From assembly GCA_964036155.1 (NCBI GenBank), contig OZ038422.1:8641201-8705200 (forward strand): a stretch of DNA of 64,000 nt. The letters are read 5' to 3'. The stretch's first letter is position 1, and each line of letters opens with the position of its first letter. Below are positions 1 to 10,910 of this stretch, piece after piece. Made by a program: the position numbers and the translations under genes. This DNA comes from Diploscapter coronatus (Eukaryota; Nematoda; Chromadorea; Rhabditida; Rhabditidae). The notes below the pieces were generated by a model that searched no databases, was not told where the DNA came from, and was given only the letters and a program-made list of their open reading frames with translations.

Positions 1-2334
1 ATTGAAAAAATGAAGAGATTATTTGAAATAAAAATTCATGATAATAGAATGACTGCCCACCCTTGCAGACTGTCTCAGAGTGGCGTGCTTCGAGTTTCCA
101 GGAGTCTGATTCGACTTTTCTCGATTGGAAGCGAGGAATTTGGAAGGAGTATTGGCTTGGACGGTGGTGGTGAGCGGCTCGAGATGCCTCAGTATGAGGG
201 GAGACTCGCCCAGCTCGGGGGACATCGACAGACTGTCATCGTTCGAATTCAGTACCACCACAGAATCGTTGCTGGAAGAAAAGTCAAATCAATGACGAGA
301 TTCTCATAGGATTTCAAAACTGGTTAACGGGGCTAGTTCTAACAGGAAATCGAAAGCGATTTTAGTAGACGCTTGCTTGAAAGGTTACATAGGTGCAATT
401 TTCGAAAGATGATTGTACTTTTCTCCAAAAAATAACAATAAGATATTGTTGTCAAAATGTGCGACCATTTTTAAAACTATTTTCGACGATTTACTTACTT
501 CTCTTTAGCAGTCGATTGCTCTTCAATCGAAGTGTCTGTATCGACTTCTTTCTGATTCAAAATCCTTTTTCGCGAACAACTCGCCTCTCTGCCGGGTGTC
601 TTGTTAGAGGTCCTGGAAGAAGTTTAGATTCACATTTTGGAATTTTAACAGAACTATCATTGATTGTTCATCCGAAAACTCGAAAAGACGAATACTAAAT
701 GAAATCACGAATCGACGAAAATTGAAGAAACCAGATCCTGTTGCCGAAGTCATTTTTTCTGCTATTTCTTTGTGCAAATGTAATTGGAATTGATGATTAA
801 GTCAAGCTTGGAAAATTGCAAAAGAACAACTACTCGAAAAAAAGTAAAATTGATGAAAGTAACCTCTTGGAGGTGGAGCAGTCGGTCTCGGCATTAGGAG
901 TAGATGGATGAACGTCGGGCAACGGGGCCAATCGCTGTGTGGCGAAGAATTCCTCCACGTTCCTGAAACGGCAAAATACTTTTCATAAGTTGAATAGTTG
1001 CCTACTTTTTCCTTTTGATTTCGACATTCTCTGGATCGTTTTCGAATTCGTCCGCTTCCTTTGCCAACCCCTCCAACATTCGCTGTGTCTGTGCGGGAAG
1101 TTCCACTCGACCGCCTTGCTTCTTCAACGCATCGTCGTACTGAAAGCGAACAGCTCAAATGAAATAATAATGGATTTGATATTGTCAACGCGCAAAAGAG
1201 GTTAATAGAACATAGAAGAGAAAGCATACTCTGGCAACTATTCTATGAAATAGTGTGTTCAATTGAGAAGGTAAGCACCTTTTCCCTGCGTACTCTAGCC
1301 GCCGATGACCTGCTTCTTATTTGTCACTAATAAAATGCGTCGCTGTATTCTATCAGAAACTTTTTTACTCTTCCAAAATCGTAAAATTCAGATAATTTAT
1401 TCTCTAACAAGGAATGACTACGTTTAGGATACAATAGTGTGGATATTTCTATGACAAGATTATCGTACTCATCGCTAGAATTCGGCGCTGGAAAGAGCAC
1501 GCTCCAATGAGAAATAAATGTTATCTTTCCTTTCGCCCGTTATTGGGAAGAGCAAAAAGAAAAGTAAAAACTCATTTTGCATTGAAGTGATCTTTCCAGC
1601 AGTGAACACGATGGTCTTGTTTGGCATGTCCACTCCTTTTTTCAAAAAATATTCCTTTTCTGGCTTTAAAAAATAAAGTAAATAGAAGAATCTTACTTCC
1701 TGGAGAAGGTTGACGAATCTGTCGATGTTGTTGGAGAGATTGGCGAAGAGATTCGACTTGACGATCTTGCCGGCACCAGTTTCGACAGGATAGAGACAAG
1801 ACGGACAGAGGATCTCCGAGTAGTTCATTCCGTCGAAGGAGCGAATGCAGTCCCAGCAGAACACGTGCTTGCACGAAGTGCCCAAGTGCTGCAGCTGATC
1901 TGTCGGAGTGCGGCTGAAATCGCGACATAAAATCTCAATTGATAGGGACTGGCAAAGATACGGCTTTTCCTGATCATGGCAATAGATTTCACGGCATTTC
2001 GTCTATCACTCAGAAAAAAAATCAGTGCGAGAAGAAAAGTAAAACTTTTAAATTAAAAAAAGCGTTTAGTGTGAAGTCAATGATTTGTAGACTTGTTCGT
2101 AGTTTTGAGTTTTAATAATTTTATTCTGAATCTTCCGAGTCAGATTACAATTCTTAGTGATTTGGATCGGAATTTCGAGGCCAAAAACCCCCCGAAGTCA
2201 AAATTGGAATTTCGAACAGTCCTTGTAATTCATAAACTCTCAAAAATGACAGACCATTTTACGCAGGAAATCACTTTTCGGAAATTCTCTGCCGCCTCGA
2301 ATGTGTACTCGAAAATCGGCTTCTGCTTCGACAT
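1..2334 (-). CDS. RING-finger protein, BARD1-like (partial, runs off the left edge)
   Basis: Probable E3 ubiquitin ligase subunit. Exons inferred on the minus strand: 2334-2263 (start, MSKQKPIFEY), 2002-1962, 1913-1697, 1663-1572, about 1140-1009, about 952-866, 619-505 and 276-70, with further exons off the window. The RING is assembled across three exons: C-x2-C (VISC|TKC), then CKHVFCWDC, then LCPSC, followed by N-x-F-A-N-L-x2-N-I-D-R-F, which resembles the helix after the BARD1 or BRCA1 RING. The middle exons encode Ser/Thr/Lys-rich, probably disordered sequence. Splice phases match at the RING junctions and at 505/276. The loop between the first two zinc-ligand pairs is unusually long (about 26 residues). 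A tttcag site lies 11 bases upstream of the ATG. Any ankyrin or BRCT repeats that would confirm BARD1 lie outside the window. The RING call is firm; the BARD1 assignment is only plausible. Confidence 0.5.
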
Positions 2335-2809
2335 TGTCGAGCCCACTGAAAGACAAATTTGTATCATTATTTTTATTTCGATAAAACGGAACGGAACAGA
2401 ATCGCATAAAACATGAAAAGAAAAAAGAATGAAGGTTTTGTCAAAATGCACCTTATATGAATCTTCGATATTCAAACGCAAAAGTTTCCCGCATTTCCAA
2501 AGAGCACGACCTTATACACCGCGATTCTCCACTCTCAGCCTTCATTTCTCTAGCGTTCTAGCCTCAGTATTCTGACACCGGTAATGTATGAATTTTATCT
2601 TACAGAACAAGATGCTACACTCTGATATCAGCTATCTTCGAACAGAATGAATATGAAATATTTTTATTGAAAATTCGACAAATTAGACAAATTCTCGGAA
2701 TGCATTTGAATCGATAAAGTAAAATGAATAAATCAATTCAAGTAAAAAAAACTAAGCAGTCGTGAGCTGTATAAACCTTGCCTATACATATAGAACGTCT
2801 TTCCACATT
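2335..2809. other. Intergenic spacer between two minus-strand genes
   Basis: This stretch lies between the 3' end of the 7TM receptor gene and the start of the RING gene, both on the minus strand. It should hold the promoter of the RING gene. A minus-strand AATAAA (plus-strand tttatt at 2663-2668) could polyadenylate the receptor transcript. I see no coding exon in it. Confidence 0.4.
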
Positions 2810-5464
2810 TTACCATAATTTCAGACCAATCTTAGCCAATAATGATAAAATACCATTCGAGTTCAGTTTCTTCGGATCATGAGGTGTAACTTTAATAACT
2901 TTGACGAATACTTTCTTAGCCGGCGATATAGTAGTATTGTTCTTCTAAAATTGCTCCTTTTTTACATGCAGATGTACATAAACTACCTTGATCAATCCTC
3001 TCACTAAGAAAAACAGGGTGACTATTTGGAGGCATGGTCCATATAGGGAAATCATGGCATTAATGTCCTGGAAAGTTTTTAAAATGCTTACTCGGTAGAA
3101 AATTTAACTTATTCTAATGTGGATCCATTTCTTATGTTAGAAAAGTATACTGCTCGGTTTATTCCGAAAAAAAAATTCCTAATTTCACAGTTGCCCTTTC
3201 TAAGCACACGACGCGAAAGGGATATTTTGGTTCCTTAAAGCGCGATTAACCGAGTTATATTCTTAAAAATTCAAAGTAACATTCATGTGCCTTCTATCCA
3301 TACAAAAATATTATCGTTTATGTAAATAATGGTAAGATCGAAGTATTCACTATTCTCAGCGCGTATTTTCAGGATATATGTTGGTAAAACAGGCCTTTCC
3401 ATTTATTTTGTTAGTTAATATGAAAATGTTATTAATAATGCTTACGATTATATACTTCATCACATTGCTTAACAAAGATCCATTGGGCAAACATATATCT
3501 AAAATATTCTAGTAAGTTCTCTCAAACCTCAAATTGTGAAGTTATGAAGCTAGTTAATTTATGCCATGATTTATACAAGGACACAAAATAGCTTAGGAAT
3601 TATAAATTTCATTTTAATTATTTTTGAATAAGTCATTTCGTACTTGCTGTAACGAATCTCGGCATTTTAAACTAGAGATTGGTTACAAATATAAACGAAT
3701 ATGTGATTTGATGGGTTAACCAAGTTTGAGAATCGATTATTTACAGATTCGTCCTCTTAACAGATTCATTACATATGGAAAATTATTACAACGAAAATAT
3801 AATTAAGTTTTCACAAGATGTTTAAGATATCAAAATTAAAAGATTAAGAGAACATCCTACCTACAAGCTCCTTTTTCTGATCGTCCCAAGCAAGGCAATA
3901 ATCATATAGTTTAAAAATACTTAAATCATATGCTATCACTTCGCATAAAATCTAAACGTTATGCATATTCATTTTCAACATTGACAATTAACTTACATGC
4001 GCCATTAGGTATCGATTTAAGCGTCGTTCAGATTTTTTTGCATTTTGGCTCAGATTGTCAAACGAATTAAAACGCCACTTTAGATAAATAAACGCGGCAA
4101 TGCTAATTATCGTCTGAGCATAACTTGTTATGATCGTAACTATTTTATCGTAAAGCCTCTAAAAATTATCTACGTAATTGACATTAATTATTTTTATTTT
4201 GATAATATTCGTTTAACTTACATTCCATTTATAAAGATAATAATATATTATATAAAATCCTGTATTAACAATATCAATAATTTGATGATTATTCAACCAG
4301 ACAGTTGCAAAAAAAATTAGTTGGGGAATACAACCACAAATAGTATAAAATCCGACCAATGTCCAAAATATAATGGTAAATAGCTTAGTCATTTTTTCGT
4401 TACGGTGACTAAATTGAATCATTTTATATCAAAACCGACATACATTTGGAAGAATTTCTAACAGTGAAAATGTCCTAGCTCTATATATCGTAACTTCAGT
4501 CGAAATGAATCTTATAGTCGTTATTAACCATCTATCTTTAAGTATAAGCAATAAAAAAGCGGATTCATTATACTCCATTATCTAAAATTCTATTTGTCAG
4601 CTGTCAATGCAAAATTTTAACTATATTAGATTTAAGTTAACTTTATATGTCAAATAAATTTGAAATAAAGTGATATTTTAGTTATTTGGAAAAGTTGCGA
4701 CAGAAAAGTAGAGACATTATGGCGAAATAATGTATGGAAAACTACAATAATACGACCCATACTATTTCACAAAATGTTGACACTTTTCTGTAGCAACGTA
4801 GATTATATTTTAAACGATTCGCTTAAACTTTAGATAGATATTGACTGATAAACGTGGCTAAAATTTGAAACTATCTTACCACGAATCTGTTATAATCTTG
4901 GCAGCAAAATTTCACAATTAAATCATGGATGGTACACGAATACTAAAGTATTATTCTGTTTCAATGCATATATTGAGATTTGCATCGTAAAAATAATAAT
5001 AGTATAAAACTTACTTGTATCAATGAACAGATAAAATAAAGTATATGTAGAATGAGTAAGATGACTATTAATTTTTCGAATTTTGAAAAATGTTCACGTT
5101 TTCGAAATAGCCGATATATCATAAATATGCCGATAAGAACCGGAATTAATACGATGCCATACAAAATGGCCATGATTTGAAACCCTATAGATGAATTTAT
5201 TTTTTGAAGACAAGATCGATATAAAACTATCTAATTAACCTATTATAGTAGCTGGATCTTGACGAAGTAGGTAAACTTTCCACGCAATGATGAATTTGTA
5301 AAGTAATGAATCTGATGTTGAAAATTCTAAAATAGTAAATCGTTACTGTGGTTTATAAAAAAAATGCAGAATAGTATGTAAAAATAAGTAAACTGAAAAA
5401 TTAATTCACCTTCACAAAAGTCAAAATTCTTTGCATAAGGCGTAGTTCTATTGCACCAAGACAT
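2810..5464 (-). CDS. Seven-transmembrane serpentine receptor, nematode chemoreceptor-like
   Basis: Probable plasma-membrane G-protein-coupled receptor with small exons. The start at 5464 gives MSWCNRTTPYAKNFDFC, a short extracellular N-terminus with an N-x-T glycosylation site. Then come a linker exon (about 5325-5240), an exon with two hydrophobic helices (about 5185-5012, GIVLIPVLIGIF and LIVILLILHILYFI), a short Cys-rich exon (YSCTIHDLIVKFCC), an exon with K-D-R-W near 4590-4450, an exon with two helices (about 4420-4222), one with a further helix and a basic loop (about 4157-4011, KKSERRLNRYLMAH), an exon with SLYGPCLQIVTLFFLV as the last helix (about 3067-3000) and a Lys-rich tail ending at TAA 2812-2810. 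The exon or exons around helix six (3400-3900) are unresolved. The gene is richer in A+T than its neighbours. Architecture suggests a nematode serpentine receptor; I cannot assign the class. Confidence 0.55.
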
Positions 5465-5760
5465 TCGATTCTGCGAACTATTTCCCTAATAATAAATCTG
5501 TAGGATAACAGTTTGAGAAAAATGATCCCAATACAGTACGATTTAGAAGGGGTAAGCGCTTTCGGAACAAAAGTGGTAAAATTTGAAATGGACCGAGTAA
5601 CAGTGCAAGACGTTGCTTAGGTAATCAGCTTTGTATTTATAGTACTCGCTTAGAAGATAGACTTTTTAGATAATTAAAAAGTGCACCTGTGTTAAGATTT
5701 GTCTGCCAGTTCAAAAAATTGGCTTATTTTAATTTTACCAGGTGTTTACCATTACTAGAT

Positions 5761-5843
5761 TGTAGTTTTTACCAGACCTCTTTTTCTCGAATTTTTTACC
5801 AGTTTTTAGTTTTTATCAGGTCTTTCACCTGGTAAAAACTACA
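5761..5843. repeat. 15-bp perfect inverted repeat
   Basis: The sequence tgtagtttttaccag at 5761-5775 is exactly reverse-complemented at 5829-5843 (ctggtaaaaactaca). The spacer repeats related words (tttttaccagtttttag), so the whole 83 bases look like the remnant of a small palindromic element. Confidence 0.7.
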
Positions 5844-6329
5844 AGAGGCTAAAAATTAATTAGTCTAGGAATTAGGGTCATGTGCTGAAATCGCGTGCAT
5901 AAATTATCATAGGGTTGTTTATGGTGCAGCTGATTTTTACTGTGGTGTGTGGTGCAATGCGGGCAGTGTGCAATTTTTAGAAAAGCTTGCGGTTGCCATT
6001 TGACTGCACCGTCAACATCCATGCATGTCTGTTTGATGCTAAAAAATTGCTTCCGTTTTCTGCCCAAAATTGCAGGTGATTTGTTCTCAATTCCTTTTAA
6101 ACGAGAAAATGTTTAGTTTATTCTAGTCTCGCTGCATTAAATCATGTACACAAGTCGAAATAACAACTTGAACGTAGTTAATTCTGTGAAATCTGTATTT
6201 ATTTTCACTTTCATTTATAATGTCAATTTTGATAGAACTTGTCATGAATTATAGGTGGAAATCACTTTTTAGTATCAATCAAAATCAAAATCAATTTCGC
6301 GCATCGTACCGCAAATATCCCTGTTTCGC

Positions 6330-6348
6330 ACTTTTGCGAAGCAAAAGT
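6330..6348. repeat. Short perfect hairpin
   Basis: The arms acttttgc and gcaaaagt flank a three-base loop (gaa). This is a compact stem of 8 bp in a spacer; its function is unknown and it may be chance. Confidence 0.45.
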
Positions 6349-6488
6349 CCTAGACAAGCCCGGCCGCGAAGCGACCGAGTGAAGGCTAGTTATTTATTGT
6401 TTTCTTGAATTTATTCGGTCGCATTTAAAACAAAATTAAATTTTCTGATAATAACATTGTCGCAAATAGTGGAGAGTAGATGACAAGT

Positions 6489-6572
6489 CAGGGCTGTCTG
6501 AAGTTCGAAAAAAATCGAACTTGAACTAAACTTCTAGACAATTCGAAGTTCAGTTCAATTCGTACAACCCTG
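6489..6572. mobile_element. Miniature palindromic element with CAGGG termini (hAT-like MITE)
   Basis: The element begins cagggctgt and ends acaaccctg, with inner arms rich in gaagttcga / tcgaacttg words, so it can fold almost end to end. Termini of the form CAGGG...CCCTG are typical of hAT-superfamily elements. No transposase is present and the flanks show no clear 8-bp target duplication. A second element with similar termini lies at 14980-15049. Confidence 0.45.
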
Positions 6573-6687
6573 GTTAAAAGGAATATTTATTTCAGTTACG
6601 ATTATCCCTCATAACTCTTGGATGCATTCAAGAGTTGTCTGTATCATGTCATCGAATTAAAATGTACGAAATTGAATAAAGATACTT

Positions 6688-6693
6688 TTTATT
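6688..6693 (-). terminator. Candidate polyadenylation signal of the F-box/Kelch gene
   Basis: AATAAA on the minus strand (plus strand tttatt) lies about 55 bases beyond the TGA at 6748-6746, a normal position for a nematode 3' end. Confidence 0.45.
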
Positions 6694-6745
6694 AGAATTA
6701 TATGAAAATAAAAAAAAAAACTTCAATGTATTGAAATTGAAGATT

Positions 6746-7803
6746 TCAGATATTCAATTTCCCAACCTCTCGCCATTCATTCGTTTGTGGATCGTATTCC
6801 TCGATTGAATCACAAAAATTTTCACACATACTTTTTTGAAATCTAAATTAACAAATATTTCGTATAAAGATATGAAAAATCTCAGCTCACCCTCCGATAG
6901 CATACAATTTCCTGTCAGCGACAATGAGTGAATGATGATATCTTGCATAATTCATATCAGCGATTCGAGAAATTCGACTGTCAACTGGAGCTGAGGGGTT
7001 GAAACACAGACAGGATTTGAATACTTCATCACTAAATATCTAATGATACATTATTTATCATACAAAACTAACGATTTCCGTCCTCCAGTTATGTAAATTC
7101 TTCCATTCAGCGATGCAACTCCGAAAGAAATTCGTCTTTCTGGAATCTTCCCAATTTCAACCCATTCCCGTTCATCGTCTGATAATCGATATATCTTTCG
7201 GCTATTTCTTCCATCAATAACTGAATATCCATAATTACAATAATGAATATGCTATAATGTGACCGTATAAGATTTCATCGCATGTTATTGTTTGAACAGA
7301 ACTAATTGGAAGAGGAAAAACAGGTCCTGTTTGCCATTGTCCATCTATTAAAACCTGAATAAATTATTTCACGGATTTTCATTCGATCTTCTTACATAAA
7401 CTAGATTCGAATAGTCCGCATATAATCCAGAAACCCTCCCACCCAAATAATACAACTTGCCTTTGAAATAAGCGACAGATGCACCATTACGCCATTCAGG
7501 AGGATCTGGGCCTGTAAAACTCTTTGAGTCGATCATCAATGGATTTGTTGATAAGACCTCTTGAAATCTGTCGAGTATTCAAGTCAAATATTTCAAATGA
7601 TTTAGTTATGTCGCTAATTACAAAAATCTGAAACCTGAAAAATTATTTAAAATAATGAACACAAGAACTCACTTTATTCTGTGTAGGTGCTACTTGATAT
7701 GACTCATAATGATTGTGGAATTTTGCAATTCCTTCTACTGAGAAGGTAGATGAATTGAACAAGCCTATCCTTCCTTCATTTTCACCATTATTTCGATAAT
7801 GAA
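6746..7803 (-). repeat. Second (C-terminal) copy of the duplicated Kelch exon block
   Basis: This stretch repeats 7862-8941 exon for exon and intron for intron. Long runs are nearly identical, including noncoding ones such as the intron near 7240-7270 matching 8380-8410. The high intron similarity indicates a fairly recent tandem duplication or gene conversion. Confidence 0.75.
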
Positions 7804-9140
7804 CTAAATTATTACGAATCATCTCAAAGTCTCTTACTTAGTTTTCAACATAAGCTCTTACAATAGAATAAAATTCTGTGCAAATAAACTTCTCCGACGT
7901 CACGCCATTCATTCGTTCGTGGATCGTATGCCTCGATTGAATTACAGAAATTTGCATATACATTTTGTTGAAATCTAAGTTAACAAATTTTTCGTATAAA
8001 GGTATGCAAAATCTCAGCTCACCCTCCAATTGCATACAATTTCTCATTAGTGACAATGAGCGAATGGCAATGTCTTGCATGATTCATATCGGCGATTTGA
8101 GAAATTCGACTACCAACTGGAGCTGAGGGGTTGAAACACAGACAGAATTTGAATGGTTCATCCCTAAATATATGATGATACATTGTTTATTATACAAAAT
8201 TAACGACTACCATCCTCCTCCAGTTATGTAAATTCTTCCATTTAGCGATGTAACTCCGAAAGAAATTCGTTTTTCTGGAATCTCTTCGATTTCAATCCAT
8301 TCCCGTTCATCGTCTGATAACCGAAAGATCTTTTGACTATTAAGTCCATCAAAAACTGAATATCCATAATTGCAATAATGAATATGCTATAATGTGACCG
8401 TATAAGATTTCATCGCATGTTATTGTTTGAGCCTGTTCAATTGGAAGAGGAAAAGCAGGTCCTGTTTGCCATTGTCCATCTATTAAAACCTGAATAAATT
8501 ATTTCATGGACTTTCATTCGATCTTCTTACATAAACTAGATTCGAATAATCCGCATATAATCCAGGAACCCTTCCACCCAAATAATACAATTTACTTTTA
8601 AAATAAGCCACAGATGCAAATATACGCCATTCGGGAGGATCTGGTCTTGCAAAGAATGCAATAACGTTAAACCAATCTATTGGCTCTTGTAATGTTACCT
8701 CTAGTGATTTGTCGAGTAGTCAGATCGAAGATTTCAAACGATTTGTTATAAGCTCTAATTGCGAAAATCTAAAATTTACAAATTTGGCAATTCCAAGTAA
8801 AATAATCTACCTTATCTTTTGTGGTTGCAACTTCCGATGGCGATAAATAACTAGTAAATTTAGCTATGTAATCAACAGAATTAGTATGCAAGTCAAGCAG
8901 ACAAATTCTTCCTTCATAAATACTGTTATTTTTATAAAATACTAAAATAAAATTAATTTTCGCTCATACAAGAAATATTCTCCTACGATAGAATAAAAAT
9001 TTCCTCTCGAGTGCTTTCGGCAAATATCTCCTGATTATTCGCATCATTCGATTGTTAGTCCAGGCCAATTGTCCCAGGTCTTTGAATTCTGGATATTCGC
9101 AGATCAACAATATCATTTCGACTGGTAAATTGGCTAGCAT
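6746..9140 (-). CDS. F-box protein with two tandem Kelch-repeat blocks
   Basis: Likely substrate-recognition subunit of an SCF (Skp1-Cullin-F-box) ubiquitin ligase, with Kelch propellers as the binding surface. The start at 9140 gives MLANLPVEMILLICEYPEF followed by KDLGQLAWTNNRMM, a clear F-box (exon 9140-8987). Two homologous Kelch blocks follow. Each has the same exon order and the same words: EIFDL-T-RQI, PDPPEWR, VAYFK-KLYYLGGRV, LIDGQWQTGP, SDDEREW, NGRIYITGG, KLYAIGG, and finally I-E-x-YDP-x-TNEW. Block one runs about 8941-7862 and block two 7803-6746. A gtaagag...aatttag intron (7861-7804) joins them in frame, so they form one gene rather than two; both F-box-to-Kelch and Kelch-to-Kelch junctions have the same phase (TAT+1 base). 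The protein is about 640 residues. A ttgttcag site lies 14 bases before the ATG. The alternative is two adjacent genes, the second lacking an F-box. Confidence 0.7.
7862..8941 (-). repeat. First (N-terminal) copy of the duplicated Kelch exon block
   Basis: This is the partner of 6746-7803 and directly follows the F-box exon. Exon order, intron positions and phases match the second copy. Small differences include SQKIFRL versus SRKIYRL and a different final exon, which here reads on through a donor into the next copy instead of stopping. Confidence 0.75.
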
Positions 9141-9704
9141 CTTTGTTAAGAGACCTGAACAATCAGCATGGTATTATTTCAAAATGGAAATAGTGAAAGA
9201 GTATTGATTGAATGAGAAAGTCTGCAATTAATGATTTAGAATTAAATGTGATCCTATTTAAATGAAATATCAAGCTGAGATTCGGAATACACAGATTGAA
9301 GCTAAAAATAAATGAAGAAGAAAAAGAAAAATGGTCATGTATGGATGACGAGAATTGAGAAGGATGACGAATTTGGCAAATGGATCTTTGGGTCACTTAC
9401 TCGATATTTTCTGTATCTTTCATGCACTATTTCCTCTTCATTGATTATGCAGGTGATTTTGGAGGTGTGTTGTGACTACTTTCAAGCCTTTGGTTAAAAT
9501 TATCTTCACATTTATGATCGTAGTCTGTCTAGCAAGTTTAAATGAAGTAGAATTGAACTGGATCTGGATTGGGGAAAAATTCAAGTTTTAAACTTCGTAA
9601 ACTTATGTTATGATGATCAGATTTGAAAGACCATTAAACAGGCACGACAGAAGTAGATAAAATGACGATGTCGGTCGCTTTACCGGGTGCTTAAGAACGC
9701 CCAG
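9141..9704. other. Upstream region of the F-box/Kelch gene
   Basis: About 560 bases without a gene I can support. It should hold the F-box/Kelch promoter on the minus strand. Two short overlapping reading frames (near 9163-9396 and 9312-9497) arise from a purine-rich tract (aagaagaaaaagaaaaa) and are not convincing. Confidence 0.35.
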
Positions 9705-10545
9705 ACCTAGGGAGGACTTAAGTCAAGATTGCGCTGTGATCAGCCCGCCATAATATTTTCTTCACAATTTTGTATCCTCAACCAGAAATTTCAAAATTTT
9801 GAGATAAATCCTACAATATGCATACCAATCGATAAAGCTTGAAAAACGGCAACTTTTGTGAAGACACCTCGGGGCTATCTATTATGGTACACGTGATATG
9901 GAGATTTGATTGGGTCAGACCTACAAAAATGATAAAAAATTTCAAAATTCATAACTTTTCGAAAATCTTTTATAGCAAAAAAGCTTTCTTTGTACCTCCT
10001 TTTTACAGTCAAATCGTCAAAACTCCCAACTTTGACCCCCACCTAGCCCCGTCCACTTTAGGGGGAGGGATCTGGTCTCCCCATTTTTGTGATTAGGGTC
10101 CATGGATGTATCCACCATATAAGTTTGGTTCGGATCCGGGACACTTTTGCAATTGTCCGGGTCCTTGTTCCAGTTATTCGTGGAATGGCTCTTAATAGAA
10201 TCTTGTAGAGCTCTTCAAGTCGATCAACTTTTGTTCAAGAACTTATTCTAGAATGTGCACATACAGAGAGCCATGCATTTTTCAAATTTACTGTCCAAAC
10301 AGCACTTTGCAATAACTGGTCATCGTACTTCAAAAAATTCTGTAGTGGTATTAAACCCCCTTTAACCCTCGAGGGTCGGGGGTTATCGCATTTTAGCTTC
10401 GAGGCCCGATTTTTTAACCCTCGAACCTTAAAATTTAACCCTCGGCCTTTTTCGCTCTACTGGAGTTCAAATGGTAATGAATCTGAGGTCGGTCTTGGAA
10501 CAAAAGTTGTTCACCATTTCAATCTACGTAACATACTGGAAGGAA
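9705..10545 (+). mobile_element. Dispersed repeat, copy A (non-autonomous element)
   Basis: Most of this stretch recurs twice more in the window: inverted at 17925-18440 (copy B) and direct at 18725-19134 (copy C). Landmarks are caacttttgtgaagacacc, gggtcagacc, tcttttatagcaaaaaag, ttttgtgattagggtcca and cttttgcaattgtccgg. Copy A also carries a tract of repeated aaccctcga words near 10364-10445 that is largely deleted in copy B. A short reading frame (ending SPHFCD) is shared with copy B, but no transposase, reverse transcriptase or helicase motif is seen, so a non-autonomous element is most likely. The part 9705-9775 resembles 42222-42300. Confidence 0.65.
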
Positions 10546-10661
10546 GAATTTTTTCCATGCAGAATAACGAAATCAGCTCGAAATTTGAGGGTCGACTTCT
10601 TGGGTACCACCCTCCTCTATAGAAAACTTGATTTTTATAAATAACGTCTTATATAGTAAAT

Positions 10662-10821
10662 TAAGACGCATTCTTTGAAAGACTCGAACGATTATAGAGT
10701 GAAGGGGTACACAATGTGCAAAGCATTACGGATTTAGACAAAACCGTATGGATTTTGTTCAAATCCGTAATGCTTTGCACATTGTGCACATGACCGTTCG
10801 ACTTTCGCAGAACGCGTCTTA
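10662..10821. mobile_element. 160-bp palindrome, MITE-like
   Basis: The core is a perfect 26-bp inverted repeat at 10710-10735 and 10761-10786 with a 25-base loop. The outer arms also pair, less exactly: taagacgcattctttgaaag against the complement of ctttcgcagaacgcgtctta. The end word cgtctta also closes copy C of the dispersed repeat (19128-19134), so this palindrome may be a fold-back derivative of the same family. Confidence 0.65.
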
Positions 10822-10853
10822 AAATATTAGATACCGAAATTAATTCAACAAAT

Positions 10854-10859
10854 TTTATT
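10854..10859 (-). terminator. Candidate polyadenylation signal of the IBR-domain gene
   Basis: AATAAA on the minus strand (plus strand tttatt), about 52 bases beyond the TAA at 10913-10911. Confidence 0.5.
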
Positions 10860-10910
10860 ACAATTACAAATCATGTTTTACAAAAAGGATAAAAAGCGAT
10901 GAAGATCAAG

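Larger units (their letters stand above)
5465..6745. other. Gene-free spacer with small inverted repeats
   Basis: Between the receptor start and the 3' end of the F-box/Kelch gene I see no coding exon. The stretch holds the receptor's upstream region, the 15-bp inverted repeat at 5761-5843, a short perfect hairpin at 6330-6348 and a small hAT-like palindrome at 6489-6572. A 72-codon minus-strand reading frame near 5849-6067 has no homology I recognise. Confidence 0.4.

Noticed and set aside
3712..3732. Sequence ggttaaccaagtttgag resembling the 3' end of nematode SL1
   Set aside because: It is not followed by a splice donor or an Sm-binding site, the 5' half does not match, and it lies within an inferred intron of the receptor gene on the opposite strand. 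Chance similarity is likelier than an SL RNA gene.
5849..6067. Minus-strand frame with CPHC and HH motifs
   Set aside because: The motif spacing fits no zinc finger family and the surroundings lack splice signals; probably chance.
7803..7824. ATG near 7824 as start of a separate Kelch gene
   Set aside because: It lies within the intron joining the two Kelch blocks. The donor, acceptor and phase match the homologous F-box-to-Kelch junction, so a single gene is the simpler reading.
9839..10096. Short reading frame conserved between dispersed repeat copies A and B
   Set aside because: The peptide similarity is explained by near-identical DNA of the repeat copies; copy C breaks the frame and no known domain is seen.
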